From Cavenderia fasciculata (Eukaryota > Evosea > Eumycetozoa > Acytosteliales > Cavenderiaceae): a stretch of DNA of 64,000 nucleotides. This document shows positions 37,304-48,542 of this stretch, piece by piece (position 1 is the stretch's first letter; every line of letters begins with the position of its first letter). The stretch lies in assembly GCF_000203815.1 (NCBI RefSeq), contig NW_004457708.1:1263168-1327167 (forward strand), given 5' to 3'. The translations under genes were made by a program, and so were the position numbers. The notes under the pieces are model-generated. The model had not been told where the DNA came from and ran no database searches. It saw nothing but the letters and a program-made list of their open reading frames with translations.

Positions 37304-39099
37304 ATGGTTTCCTTTTGGTTAATCTCTTTGGTTATAATCATATTATCATTTGTATGTACAACTATCTATCTTTGTTTGATTGGATCAATAATTAACTAAT
37401 TCTAATTTTCCAAAATTTGTACTTTTACAAAAAGGTGATCAGAAACAAAAAATATAATGAAAAGGATCCACCAGGCCCTTTTTCATATCCAGTAATAGGT
37501 ATTGGACCTTTTAAATTAGGATGTATTCATTTAGTGTTTAGATACTATTTAGATAGATATGCAAAGGTTGGAAAGGTTTTAAAAATATTTTTATTTGATC
37601 AGCCTTATATCACTATTGCCAATCCAACAGTCCTAAAGAATGTTTATTCTGCAGAGAATGGACAATATTTCAAAACTAGACCTCCACCCATCAGACATAT
37701 TTTAGCTCACAATACAAACAATTCTTTTATTATGGCTGATTATCCACAATGGAAAGAAACACGTAAATTATTAATTGGATCATTTGGTAAATCTAAACTA
37801 GCAAAGAATTACTCCCCTTTTATTGATTCTCAAACTCAAGAATTATTAAAAAAGTTTAAACATTATAATGGACAACCTGTAAGCCTAAAAAAACTTTAAT
37901 TATACTTTATAACAAATTTAATTATATTTCGCTAATTTAATATTCTTAAATTTAATTAGATTGAAATCAATGATTATTGGAAGAAATATTTTATGAATAT
38001 GGTTTCAAATCATGCATTTTCACATTATGTTTCATATGATGAAGATTTTAATCAAGGATTTTATCACAAAATATATCATGCACTTGAAGGTATCAATTTT
38101 GGAATGCTTGTACAATTAATTTTTTCAAGTTCCTATTTTATGTGGCCACTCAATTATTTGATTCAATTTATTCTAAAAGATCATTATACTGCTCTGCTAA
38201 CTGAATTAACAAATATCTATAATCAACATGTTAAAACTATTGATGATGAAAAGTATGTCATGTAATCTGTGTACAATGGTTAAAACAACAGACTGGTACT
38301 AACAAACAAACCATTTATTTATTAATTTATTAATTTATTTTTATAGTCCAAGAGATTTATGTGATTTATTAATTTCAGCAGGAAATGAAAAGGAATATGT
38401 TATAAATACATGTTTTGATATGTATACTGGTTTGGAAACATCATTATTTACATGTCAATGGGCAGTTTTAATGTTAAACAATTATCCACTTGTTCAAGAA
38501 AAGGTGTTTCAAGAACTCGACGAAATAGTTGGTCGAGGTAATCAATGTTTTATATCACATCGTCCAAATACTCCTTATTTCAATGCATTCCTATTAGAAG
38601 TATTCAGGTATAGACCAACCGTCATTTATTCATTCCCAAGAGAATGTACTCAAGATGTTATACTTTCAGATTACTTTTTCCCAAAGAATGTATGTAAATC
38701 CTCTAAAAGATTAAAAAAAATAGATAAATGACAGTAGAGATTAACAAACAACAATTTTTAATTTAAAATGTTTAGTGTATGGTAGCAGCAAGTGTAGATG
38801 TACTTCATCATGATCCAGATTATTTTGATGATCCACATACATTTAATCCAGATAGATTTATGAATCCTCCGATTGGACAATTAAACAACAAAGAGAATAT
38901 TTTACTTTTTGGATCAGGTAATAAGATTTGTATTGGAATGAATCTTGTCAATGATGCCATCTATATTGCTTTGACCAATTTACTGTTAAACTTTAAGATC
39001 AAAAGTAAATCTGGAGAATACCAATTTTTAGATGAAACTGAAACATCTATAATCTTTAGTTCCCCCAATAATTATTCTTATTGTTTATCTCAAAGATAG
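37304..39099 (+). CDS. Cytochrome P450
   Basis: Five exons, 37304-37351, 37435-37878, 37960-38252, 38347-38689 and 38776-39099, give 483 aa. Exon 1 encodes only the 16-residue start of the N-terminal membrane anchor (VSFWLISLVIIILSF). DPPGPFSYPVIG is the Pro-rich hinge. YTGLETSLFTCQWA corresponds to the I-helix oxygen-binding groove, LLEVFRYRP gives the ExxR pair, NPDRF is the PERF-like motif, and FGSGNKICIGMNL is the haem-binding loop with the Cys thiolate ligand. The loop has Lys where most P450s have Arg, a change from FxxGxRxCxG. The protein would be an ER-bound monooxygenase needing a CPR partner. The substrate cannot be inferred. It resembles the large dictyostelid CYP families in layout. 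Confidence 0.93.
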
Positions 39100-39304
39100 A
39101 TTTAAATAACAAATTAAATTAATAATATTGGTAAATAGTTTAAATCCAATCTTTTTATCATCAATCCACTCCTAAAAATATATTAAATAAATAGAATTAA
39201 AAGTATTTATAAAATGATTGTGTCTCTTTTTTTTTTTGGTTTAAACAAACGTTTTAGAAGATAATTAAAACCATATATTGGTTCAATCAATGGATATGTT
39301 GATG

Positions 39305-39433
39305 TGATGATAGAATTTAATAGTCAATACAAAGTAATAATTATTAGATATTGGTATGCTTTGAAAGGTTTGAACCCAATAGATATATATCCATTAATTA
39401 TTACTTTGTTTTGGCTATTAAATTCTATCATCA
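39305..39433. repeat. Foldback inverted repeat
   Basis: Left arm 39305-39343 and right arm 39395-39433 are 39-base reverse complements with two mismatches, separated by a 51-base loop. The arms contain TGATGATAGAATTTAATAG. There is no coding content. It could be a small foldback/MITE-like element or the remains of an element inserted near the retroelement relics that follow. Confidence 0.85.
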
Positions 39434-39602
39434 TGAATCAAACACTTTCTTTTTTTGGAGGTTGTTATTTCTGGAGTATAAGAGTTCATTGTTTGGTCCA
39501 TATTCTTCCATGTGTGATTCTTTTGAATAGTGTGCAATATTGACTAGTACATTGTAATACCTAAAAGATATGTATAAAAGATATTGAAAAAAATGCAGCT
39601 TA

Positions 39603-39734
39603 CGTGTCACAAGAATAATTGCTTATGGTTCAAAGAAGTTGTCTCCTTCTGAGAGAAACTATTCTACTTTGGAAAAAGAAATGCTCTCGGTTGTTTATTC
39701 ATTGCGTACTAACTATTATAATACAAGTAAATAA
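39603..39734 (+). mobile_element. Retrotransposon relic (RT-linked RNase H fragment)
   Basis: An open stretch without a start codon encodes RIIAYGSKKLSPSERNYSTL followed by EKEMLSVVYSLRTNYYN and a stop. This matches the conserved block after the reverse transcriptase in LTR retrotransposons of the Ty3/gypsy type ('I.Y.S.KL...E.NYS..EKE.LA'), part of the RNase H fold. Only about 40 residues survive, so it is a dead fragment. The recognition rests on motif pattern; a search against dictyostelid Skipper, DGLT-A and other elements would name it. Confidence 0.8.
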
Positions 39735-39948
39735 ATCACGACGAGGGACATCTTGGCCAATCAACCATTGCTAATATCAATCAATTAGCTGTCGTGAATC
39801 CACAAGCTATTGCTGCCATTGCATTATATGATGGATCTATTGGGGTTACAATCGATAGCAACGGCTTGAATAGATATTGATTTTACGAAATCAATAATGG
39901 TGGTGACTTCTTGGATGGTCTTGACATTGACGAGAAACAATGTGGCTA

Positions 39949-40150
39949 GAAGCCATTAATTAGTTTGGCACCTTTTTTGATTGGTCTGATGACCTTAAAA
40001 CGATGACTGTTGATAGTTACTGTCTGGGTGGACATGTCTACATCATACTCTTTAGCAAATCTGGCATAGTCATAGCCAACTTTTTCTATTAAAGGTTCTA
40101 TCCTTTGTAATTCCTCAAAGAGAGAATTTATTCTTTTGGAAAAGGAAGTA
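39949..40150 (-). mobile_element. Unassigned coding relic, probably transposon-derived
   Basis: On the minus strand an open stretch reads FNSLFEELQRIEPLIEKVGY, then DYARFAKEYDVDMSTQTVTI and HRFKVIRPIKKGAKL before a stop near 39949. It has no start codon and no recognisable domain. Codon use and protein-like composition suggest former coding sequence. Its position between the RNase H relic and a possible LTR edge suggests it belongs to a mobile element, perhaps in opposite orientation. Family unknown. Confidence 0.35.
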
Positions 40151-40199
40151 ATCTTATGTTCTTATCTGTTGTAATGTTGTATAAATATGATGATAAATT

Positions 40200-40454
40200 A
40201 AATGATAGTAATGTTTAATTCTTTTCTAAATTTTGGTATATAAAGAGCTGATATAGATTTGCTGAGTGTATCAGTTTTGTCCACTTTTCAGAAATATCTG
40301 TCACCTAATCAGCAAAACTTATAAATACTCATCTCTATCTGTAATATTCCTACTTGTTATTGCGATGTATCTAAATAAATATATTAAATGTGACACAACA
40401 AATTTTAATATGGCGAACGACGATCAATCTTTTTTTTTTAAAAAGCCTAAATAA
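40200..40454 (+). mobile_element. Possible LTR edge and start of a truncated element ORF
   Basis: A TATATAAAG box at 40237-40245, a candidate transcript start region, an AATAAA signal at 40374-40379, then TGTGACACAACA and a short ORF MANDDQSFFFKKPK (40410-40454). TATA box, polyadenylation signal and a downstream ATG in this spacing are what a retroelement LTR plus leader would show. The ORF stops after 14 codons. No matching second LTR is visible, so this is a weak proposal. Confidence 0.3.
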
Positions 40455-40734
40455 CTTAGTTGTACAAATAAAGGAATATACAATACTTTGTTTAAACATA
40501 TTATTCATTTTATTTATTTTTTTTAACTAGTTTTTGTAATTTTAAAAGTTTTTTTTTTGTTTTTCTTTTTTTTGTTGTTTGTTTCTGGATTGGGAAACTA
40601 TGAATTATTCTAATTATTATTATTATTATTATTTTTTGTTGGTATATAGGGTTCTTTGGTTGATTCAATTCTTTTTACACTGGTCTCTCTCTTTTTTGTT
40701 TCCTTTTTTTTTTGATTGTTTTGGTTTGTTTTGA
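40455..40734. other. 3' flank of the pan3 gene
   Basis: T-rich non-coding DNA with a TTA repeat (about 40613-40633). No gene. Confidence 0.4.
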
Positions 40735-43135
40735 TTAATGTGGTTTTTGATTGACCAATTCACCAAAAGCACCATCTGTACATCTCTTGAGATCTTTGTA
40801 GCTGACGACGAGGAGTGATTGTTCGTCTCTGCTCATGAGCATGATCTTTTCATTGACACCGCTATCGAGTTTGTTGAGTGCGTCAATGACGTGATAGAAA
40901 TCGAGGACGGGGGTACCATCATCGTAGACCTGGTGAAAGACATAGTCGCGGAACAGCTTGAGCAAGTAGCGGTCGCCAGTCTCGGACCAACGAGGGTCGA
41001 GGTCAAACGAGGGACGCTCGTTGATATATCCGAGCTTGACCATGAGTCTAAAGAGACGTCCATTCTCAATCTCTTTGGTCAACTCGGTCTCGAGCTCATC
41101 GGTGTAGCTGTGAAGATAGGTGTTTTCCTGTAGCAAGCGTGGCGCAATCATCGAGACAATGTCGTCGATTGTGGGGGGTGGCATATTGGGTTGCGGCTTG
41201 CTAAGCAAAAAGATGACAAGGTTTTTGAATTCCTTGCTATACTGCGACGAGATAAACTCGATCGATTTGCTCAAATTATTGTTGGTCGACGCCACTGCCG
41301 AGCGACACGCCAACGACAATAACAGTCTCCCAAATATCACGAGATCCTCGTGTTGGAACTGTGCCAAGTTGCGTGGTGTGTCAAAATTGACCACGTCAAA
41401 GATACCCACGCCGTTGATACGTATCCTGTTCTTACCGGTCAACAAAATCTTGGATGGATGGATCACACGACACACCAACCCATTACTATGGATCAGCTTG
41501 AGTGCCGATGTCAACTGACAAATAAAGCTCCACAACACTGCCTCATTCAATATTCCTCCACTACCATTCTGTGTCAAATATTTTGATTCCAATGTTTCTG
41601 ATCCTGGATGAAATTCATATGTAAAAAATATTGCTTCAAAAAAACAAATAAAATAAAAGATAAATATATTATATTATTATTAATATTCCTTGTTTGTTTT
41701 GTTTTTTTCCTACTTACAACTATTATCACCAAATTCTTTTGAAACAAATATTTCTTTTAATGAAACAATCGATGGATGTTGAATATTTCTCCAAGTGTCG
41801 GCAGCTTGCAAAGCAAACTCGCTCGATAGTCGGAATCCCTCGACACGACGAATGGCGTATGGGTAGCCGTCGTTTGTACTGATTGCCTTATATACAGAGG
41901 TTGGGTATCCAAACATCATACCAACCTTATCGCGTGAAGTCTCGCTATCCAATGGATACAGTGAATGATATTTATGAAGTATTGGTGGAATATTTTTCAT
42001 TCTTGGATCTAAATGAATATAAAAATAAAAAGAAGAGTAGTTGAATATTAATGTCTACCAATCCAAATCAAAACCTATATATATGTCGCTTTAGATTTCT
42101 TTCTTTCTTTACCATTTGGATCCAAGGTTGCGTAGAGTAAAGACTTTTGTTTTAAAAGATCTTGTCTCAAACTCTCGGACATGAAAAATGAGTTGAGATA
42201 TCTTCTTCCAGCAGTTTGTTTTGTTCTTGAATTTGTTTGAGAATATGATGGATATGGAGTATACTAAGTTTCAAAAAATAATAAATAATAAATAATAATT
42301 ATAAATATTTTAAAGTTGTAAAGGATTAAGAGTTGTCTAGAGAGAGGGATATATAGGATCATATTGAATCATACAATTTGGGGAATTCTTGGTTGGTTTG
42401 GATTTTGTGATTGTGCCGCATATTGTTGTTGTTGTTGTTGTTGCTGTTGTTGCATTTGTTGAATTTGTTGCATTTGTTGCATTTGTTGTATTTGTTGCAT
42501 TTGTTGTATTTGTTGTTGAGTATATGATTGTGGTGATGGTTGTTTCTGTTGTTGTTGTAGGACAGATGCAGCATGATTGTTTTGTTGTTGATACATAACA
42601 TAGGGTTGTTGTTGGGTTTGATCCATATCATAAATCGGACCGTGCCCACCATTATTATTTTCCAACCAAACATTCTGTTGTTGTTCTCCACTATTACTAC
42701 TACTGTTACTTCCACCACTACCATACATGTTTCTATTTCCAACACTAACACTATTGTTTCCTCCTGGTGGACTCATCATATTTTGAAATGATTGTATCAT
42801 TGGATCCCTAGACACAAAAGTAAAGCATATAAGTGTTAGATCGTCATCATCATCATCATCGAGATAAAGTATATTGTTATGTTCACATCTCTATATTGTA
42901 GTTGAAGATCTTCAAAGATATCCTATCCTATCTATCTAACTGTCTATCTCTGTCAATGTACAATAAAAGTATATATTCTATTGTATACAATATCATATCT
43001 GTTGAGCATAATAGTAGAGAAGAGGGATAGATGTATTATAGTAGTTGATGACGATGCATACATGTTTGGTTGCTGTTGCTGCTGTTGTTGATAGCCTCCA
43101 CCGCCACTTGCAACATTCTTGTTTGTGTGACTCAT
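40735..43135 (-). CDS. pan3: PAN3, subunit of the PAN2-PAN3 poly(A) deadenylase
   Basis: Five exons, 43135-43062, 42807-42375, 42263-42113, 42008-41718 and 41633-40735, give 615 aa. The N-terminus is disordered, with a Gln/Met-rich tract at about residues 105-165. From about 225 comes the pseudokinase: AIRRVEGFRL retains an ATP-site-like strand, but the catalytic loop reads LVCRVIHPSKILL and there is no DFG, as in known PAN3. A coiled-coil-like stretch near 475 leads to the C-terminal knob: NGRLFRLMVKLGYINERP, DPRWSETGDRYLLKLFRDYV, LNKLDSGVNEKIMLMSRDEQ. The family dimerises and recruits PAN2 to poly(A)-binding protein. No N-terminal CCCH zinc finger is visible. PAN2 is not in the window. Confidence 0.94.
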
Positions 43136-43610
43136 GTCTCTATCTCTCTCTCTATCTCTATATCTCTTTCTCCTGTTATTTCCTATTTTATGGTTGTTTA
43201 CGATTGCAATTAGAGCACTCTAATTCTCTTTCCTTCTTCTTTGTGTGTTTACTGTTTTTTGAAAAAGAAAGAATTTTCAAAACAGAATTATTATTTTTTT
43301 TATTTATTTTTAAATGATAGGTTGACTGATGGGTGGATGAAAGATAGAATGATTCATTAAAAATTATAATAAATATTTTTTATTATTCTAGAAATATTAT
43401 TTATTACTTTTATCTGTATATTTATCCCAATTATCTTTATTTATATATTTGATTTTTTTTTTTTTGAACGAATGTTTATCGTTTCCTGCTTCAAACACAC
43501 TCACACCCCACTTTTTGAATAATGATCATTCTTTTTTTTTTGGTCTACTACTTTATTTATTCGTCTTGGTTTTTATTTTTATTATTTATTTTTAAAAGTT
43601 AAAATTTTAA
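43136..43610. promoter_or_regulatory. Divergent promoter region of pan3 and gpaa1
   Basis: 475 AT-rich bases between divergent genes, with CT repeats near the pan3 start and several T-runs (43449-43464, 43531-43540). No coding signal. It should carry both promoters. Confidence 0.4.
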
Positions 43611-45936
43611 ATGATATCTATTTTAGAAGAATTAAATGTTTATATTAATATTTTAACTCAAAATGTAAAATCATTCATCTTTCAAAATAATAGAATCATT
43701 ATTTATCTTTCCATCATAGTTCATTTACTTGCCATTTTAATTTTATTTTATCTTCCTTTTTTGGGTATGTTTTTTTCACCAACAAGAAGAAACTTTGACT
43801 TTAATCATTTCATTCAACTCTCTCTCTCTAATCTTTTGTGTTTTAAATGTATGTTTAGGAAGAAATACATATCTATCAGAAAAGAATTTACAGTGTACTG
43901 TAACACCATTCATATCAAACTCTTTGACTTTTGTGAAACAGGCTGAAGAGTATCATAGATCATTGATTGAAGATGACGATGATGAAGTAGCTAATCGAGC
44001 ATATTGGATACACGATAGATTGATTGAAATTGGGTCGGTGGATGTCCAGATACATAGGTTTAACGCATCAAGGGATCGTGTTGGTATCAATGTGATTGGA
44101 GTGTTGCGTGCATCACGAGCCATTGGAACTGAATCATTTGTCGTAACAACTACATACGATCAGAACAAGAGTGAAGGAGGTATAGCCTTTCTACTCGCTT
44201 TTATAGAGTATCTTGGTGAAAAGAGTCGATGGAGTTCTAGGGACCTATACTTTGTGTTTACAAGTGAGGGTCGTGACCTTGACATTAGTGGTGTATCTGT
44301 TTGGCTCAATGATTATGGTCAATTTAAAAGTACCAACAAGAATATTGGTTGGACAAAACAGCCATTAATGAGAAGTGGTCCTATATTTGGTACGATTGCA
44401 TTGGATAGGATTGTAACATCGGATGATTTATTTAAAAAGATTATAATCTATCCAGAGGGATTAGAGGGGTCTTTACCAAACCTTGATATGGTTAATGTCT
44501 TGTCCACTACATCTTATCTAAACGATGTTCCAGTTGGACTCAGTTCGATGGGTCATTGGGAGCCACCCGTTGGTTCAATCACCGGTCTATTATCTTTTAT
44601 CCTTCATTCATCCATTTCACTTCCAAGATCTAATCATGCTATCTATACACGTTATGGAATCAACTCTATTGGTATAAGTACTGATGCCTCTCGTAACTTT
44701 TTCGATTTTGATTATTACTCTTCACCACTTAGGAATATTCATACAGATAGCAATAATAACTCACTAAATATAATATCACCATCAAAAACATTTATCACTC
44801 TTGGAAAGATCATTGAAACTACAATCAGACATTTAAATAATGCTGATGAACAATTACATCATGTATGTTAAACATAGAACATCGTCCATCACAATTATAA
44901 CTAACAAATTTATTGTTCAAAATATTTAGAGTTTTAGATGGTATATGTTGGGAGGATCGGTATATTTTATAGATACTGGACAGGCATTACTACCAATGAT
45001 ACTATCAACCATATCAAACGTTATATTGATATTAAATATATTATTTAAATATTCTCAAGGACAAAAAGGAAAAGATAATAATAATAACAGTAGCACTAAT
45101 TCATTTTATTTATCCTTATTTAAATCATTTCTATGGTTTATTCCATTACTACTATTATTGATATCATATCTTTTATTACCTACATTTTTATCAAATATTC
45201 TTGGTCTTTTACCAACTATCGATTTAAATGTAAATATTTATTAATTAATTTATTTAACTTGTTTCTAACTTTTTTTTTTTTTTTTAAACTAGATTACAAA
45301 TACACATTGGATAATTGAATTATTTAATGATATTTATTTATTAAAGGATAATATTGAAAATCAAATAATTGTATCGTCAATCATTTATTTAATAATGTGT
45401 ACACTATTTTATTGGCTTATTTATAAACCTTTATTTCAAACTTTAACATCTATTCTTACACCCCCGCCATCAACCCAAGATGAAAATGAATCGACCATGA
45501 AAAAAGATTCTTTAATATTGATATTATTAGGATGTATGTACTTTTAATTTCAAAAGTTTTCTATCTTTTTTTTTTTTTCTAATCATTATTTCCATTATCT
45601 ATAGATTTAACATTAATAGGATTAATATTAATGATAAGTAATAATCAATTTGCATGTTTATTTATTGTACTTTCATTACCAGGACATCAATTTTTATTAT
45701 TATTATCAAACAAAGAATCACATAGTTTTTTGTCACGAATGACAATTATTGTTTGTTCAAGAATATCTATTATAATGTTTATTGGGTGGACCGTAATCAG
45801 CGTAGGTTGGAAGAAATCAGTCATTGGAATCATCCATGGACATTATTATTATGGTTCCCAACTATTTCCTTTTATTTTATTTTTTTTAATTCCTTTCAAT
45901 ATTTTCATGTTGTTGTCTAAAAAAATTCAAAAGTAA
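43611..45936 (+). CDS. gpaa1: GPI transamidase component GPAA1/GAA1
   Basis: Five exons, 43611-43764, 43859-44862, 44930-45229, 45293-45533 and 45605-45936, give 676 aa, close to GPAA1 proteins. An N-terminal membrane helix (IIIYLSIIVHLLAILILFYL) is followed by a lumenal M28-peptidase-like domain: GINVIGVLRASRAIGTESFV, FLLAFIEYLGEKSRWSSRDL, then DLDISGVSVWLNDY. Several membrane helices fill the C-terminal third, as in the family. GAA1 works in the ER in the transamidase complex with PIG-K/GPI8, PIG-S, PIG-T and PIG-U, attaching GPI anchors to proteins. The ankyrin-type gene downstream starts only 25 bases after the stop. Confidence 0.92.
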
Positions 45937-45961
45937 TCTGATTTTCGGTTTTTGATGAAAG

Positions 45962-48499
45962 ATGACAAAAGAGATAAACAACAACAAAGAAAAAGAGATA
46001 ACTAGATTATTTAAATTTTTATTTAATCAAGTTGTTATCAAGAGACAGATATTTTATTATATAAGATGGATACATTTAACGTGTAAAGTCGATCATCTAG
46101 ATGATCGATCACAAAAACAACAACAACAACACTCATCAACTGACCACATCGTAACAGTCAAACAACAACTAAAAAGACAACCTTCTCATTATGAGTACAC
46201 TTATTTTACCAATCCACGTATTGGAAAGGATATAGAGAGTGATACATCACTGTACAAGTTTGTTCGGTATAATCGAGCCGATCTATTCTTCAAATATGCT
46301 CATCTAGTGCAACTAGATCAAACACTGGTCAAAGTAGAACAATCAAAGGGTTGGTATTTACATTATTGCACTGGTTTGGTGGAATCTTACCGAAATGTAT
46401 TGTGGGAGACTGCTACGACGCTATGTTGTAATCCCGACATTATCAAATACCTGGCACTTCAATGTACATTTACCAATCCTCGTAAAGAGTTGTCTAATCT
46501 CTTAAAAGGCAAATATTACTATCGATTCAAATTGGACGGTAGTAGTAACGATCAAGCCGAATCAATCAATCGACTACATATACAATCTCTATTATCGTTT
46601 ATAGATGTTGTATTCATCCTTCACGATAGATTCGCTAAAGACCTACTAGTATTCAAGTATAGTAATAAATTCACAAGATTAATATTCAATCATTCAATCA
46701 TTTGTGAAACAATCATTAATCATATCAACAAATTATATAATCAACAAGACATAGATATAGATATATCTACATTGACTATTACCCCTCCTTCCTCCCATCA
46801 TCCTCTTCAAAAACCAACAGATCAATTAATCTTAAAGACTCTATCATTATTGCACCAATATAAAATATGTAAAGTCAATTGGCAACATATTATTAAGAAA
46901 TCAATCAAATACTCTAATACAAAGATGATAGATTATGTCGTGGAAAATCATGGTGGACCAAAAATGTTGACATCCTCTCATTTAAATTATGCAATTTGGA
47001 CTAGTAACATTAAAATGATCAATTATATCATGTCGGTTAATAATAATATCAATAGTAATAGTTATACTCTACATTCATCTTTAAATCCAAAAGATGTACA
47101 ACTCTATGCTCACGGTGATATAAACCAAGAAAAACAAAAACAACATTTTATATCAATCATATTATTGGTATTGGATAAATTTTCCAATCCTCTTGGTGGC
47201 AAATGGATATTGGAAAAGATTCATCCTCTTTTACAATCAATATCATTGTTTTATACTTTATTCAACTCCAACAAGGTCACACTCCAAAAACAAAACAATA
47301 TATCAACTTCAAAAATATTGGGATCAATTGTTCTTTCAAAAGACATTAATTTATTACATCATGTCACATCATCTATTCAATTTTACAATGATCAAATTAA
47401 TAATCAAAATAATCAAAATAATAATAATAATCAAAATGAAAATGAAAAGATTGAATCCAACAAAAAAACAATTTATTTGGATTATCAATATGCTATAAAT
47501 TGTTGTTTCAAAATTGGATCAAAAGAATTATTAACTTTTGTATTGGATCTCGCTATTCAACAAAATCATCATCCTCTTTACCAAATTCCTTACAAGATAC
47601 TTTACATACCAACAACTACAGATTCTATCAAGATTGGAGAATATGTCAATTTGGTTGGATACGCCATGCAAAGATTAAAGTCGACTGTCAATGAAATAGT
47701 TTGTGATCAATATTTAATTTGTAGATTACTTTCACATCCTAGTACATTGTTGTGGGAAACTATCCAATCGCTATTCCCAACGATCAACCATCGACCAGGT
47801 GATAGTCCAAAGGAGATATACCAATGGTATATGCATGGCTATCTATCTGCAACGCCAAGAATAGCGAAAAGCACCATTCAATGTACCAGATCACTCAACT
47901 TTGAACTATTTGACCGTACCATTGGATCGGTACCGATAGGAGACCGTGCCTTCCTCATGGAAAAGTTTATTCAAAATCTAATCTACGTTGTGGATGATTG
48001 TAATCGTTTGGATTGTTTTTATTCAAACTCGATCGCTCCTTTACATCATACAACTCTTCCTTTAGAAAACTCTTCACCAGACTTGGTCCAGAGATACCAA
48101 CAAAGATTAAAGGCAAAAGAATTTATCAACTCTATCTTTTCAAACAAAAATATATTTTCCTATATTTGTTTTGATAGTATTTATATTCCAAATACATTAG
48201 TTAATGAACAACATCCAAATAATCAAAATAATAATCAAAAAAATAATCTTACCATTTTGGAATTTATGGGCCAAGTATTAAAAGATAGAGATATGTATGT
48301 TTTCAGTGGATGGCAATCACGTTTAAAGTATGAACAAAAGACAAAAGTCTCTGGAACATACACTTTGGCGGATATGGCAAGATCAAACAGAGTTTCATTT
48401 TACAAATCTAGTAAGATGAAACAAATTCAAACATTGTATCGTCCTCTTTTCAATTTCTTTGGATCAATTGAATTATTAAGAGCATTGGATGCTGAATAG
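45962..48499 (+). CDS. Ankyrin-type dictyostelid protein, single exon
   Basis: One uninterrupted frame of 845 aa. The N-terminal segment ITRLFKFLFNQVVIKRQIFY followed by IRWIHLTC corresponds to the 'LF..IF.NK.I...IF..I..IH' module of dictyostelid ankyrin-type genes. Degenerate helical repeats follow (NTKMIDYVVENHGGPKML, TSNIKMINYIM, DINLLHHVTSS). Asn/Gln runs interrupt it near residues 480-500 and 750. There are no canonical TPLH repeats and no enzymatic domain. It starts 25 bases after the gpaa1 stop, and an out-of-frame ATG at 45954 precedes it. It faces the frameshifted ankyrin-type gene 43 bases downstream. Function unknown. Confidence 0.8.
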   Translation: MTKEINNNKEKEITRLFKFLFNQVVIKRQIFYYIRWIHLTCKVDHLDDRSQKQQQQHSSTDHIVTVKQQLKRQPSHYEYTYFTNPRIGKDIESDTSLYKFVRYNRADLFFKYAHLVQLDQTLVKVEQSKGWYLHYCTGLVESYRNVLWETATTLCCNPDIIKYLALQCTFTNPRKELSNLLKGKYYYRFKLDGSSNDQAESINRLHIQSLLSFIDVVFILHDRFAKDLLVFKYSNKFTRLIFNHSIICETIINHINKLYNQQDIDIDISTLTITPPSSHHPLQKPTDQLILKTLSLLHQYKICKVNWQHIIKKSIKYSNTKMIDYVVENHGGPKMLTSSHLNYAIWTSNIKMINYIMSVNNNINSNSYTLHSSLNPKDVQLYAHGDINQEKQKQHFISIILLVLDKFSNPLGGKWILEKIHPLLQSISLFYTLFNSNKVTLQKQNNISTSKILGSIVLSKDINLLHHVTSSIQFYNDQINNQNNQNNNNNQNENEKIESNKKTIYLDYQYAINCCFKIGSKELLTFVLDLAIQQNHHPLYQIPYKILYIPTTTDSIKIGEYVNLVGYAMQRLKSTVNEIVCDQYLICRLLSHPSTLLWETIQSLFPTINHRPGDSPKEIYQWYMHGYLSATPRIAKSTIQCTRSLNFELFDRTIGSVPIGDRAFLMEKFIQNLIYVVDDCNRLDCFYSNSIAPLHHTTLPLENSSPDLVQRYQQRLKAKEFINSIFSNKNIFSYICFDSIYIPNTLVNEQHPNNQNNNQKNNLTILEFMGQVLKDRDMYVFSGWQSRLKYEQKTKVSGTYTLADMARSNRVSFYKSSKMKQIQTLYRPLFNFFGSIELLRALDAE

Positions 48500-48542
48500 A
48501 ATAAATTGTTAAATAAACTTTTGAAAGATATTATTTATTTAT

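Noticed and set aside
40819-41592. Plus-strand frames of 78-132 codons antisense to pan3
   Set aside because: Fully inside the pan3 coding exon; the codon bias of pan3 explains the lack of stops.
42389-42791. Long Val/Phe- and Thr/Ile-rich plus-strand frames
   Set aside because: Reverse complement of the pan3 Gln- and Asn-rich repeats; composition artefact.
46089-46108. Perfect 20-bp palindrome centred on CTAG
   Set aside because: Lies inside the coding region of the ankyrin-type gene (VDHLDDRS) and is explained by codons; no regulatory context.
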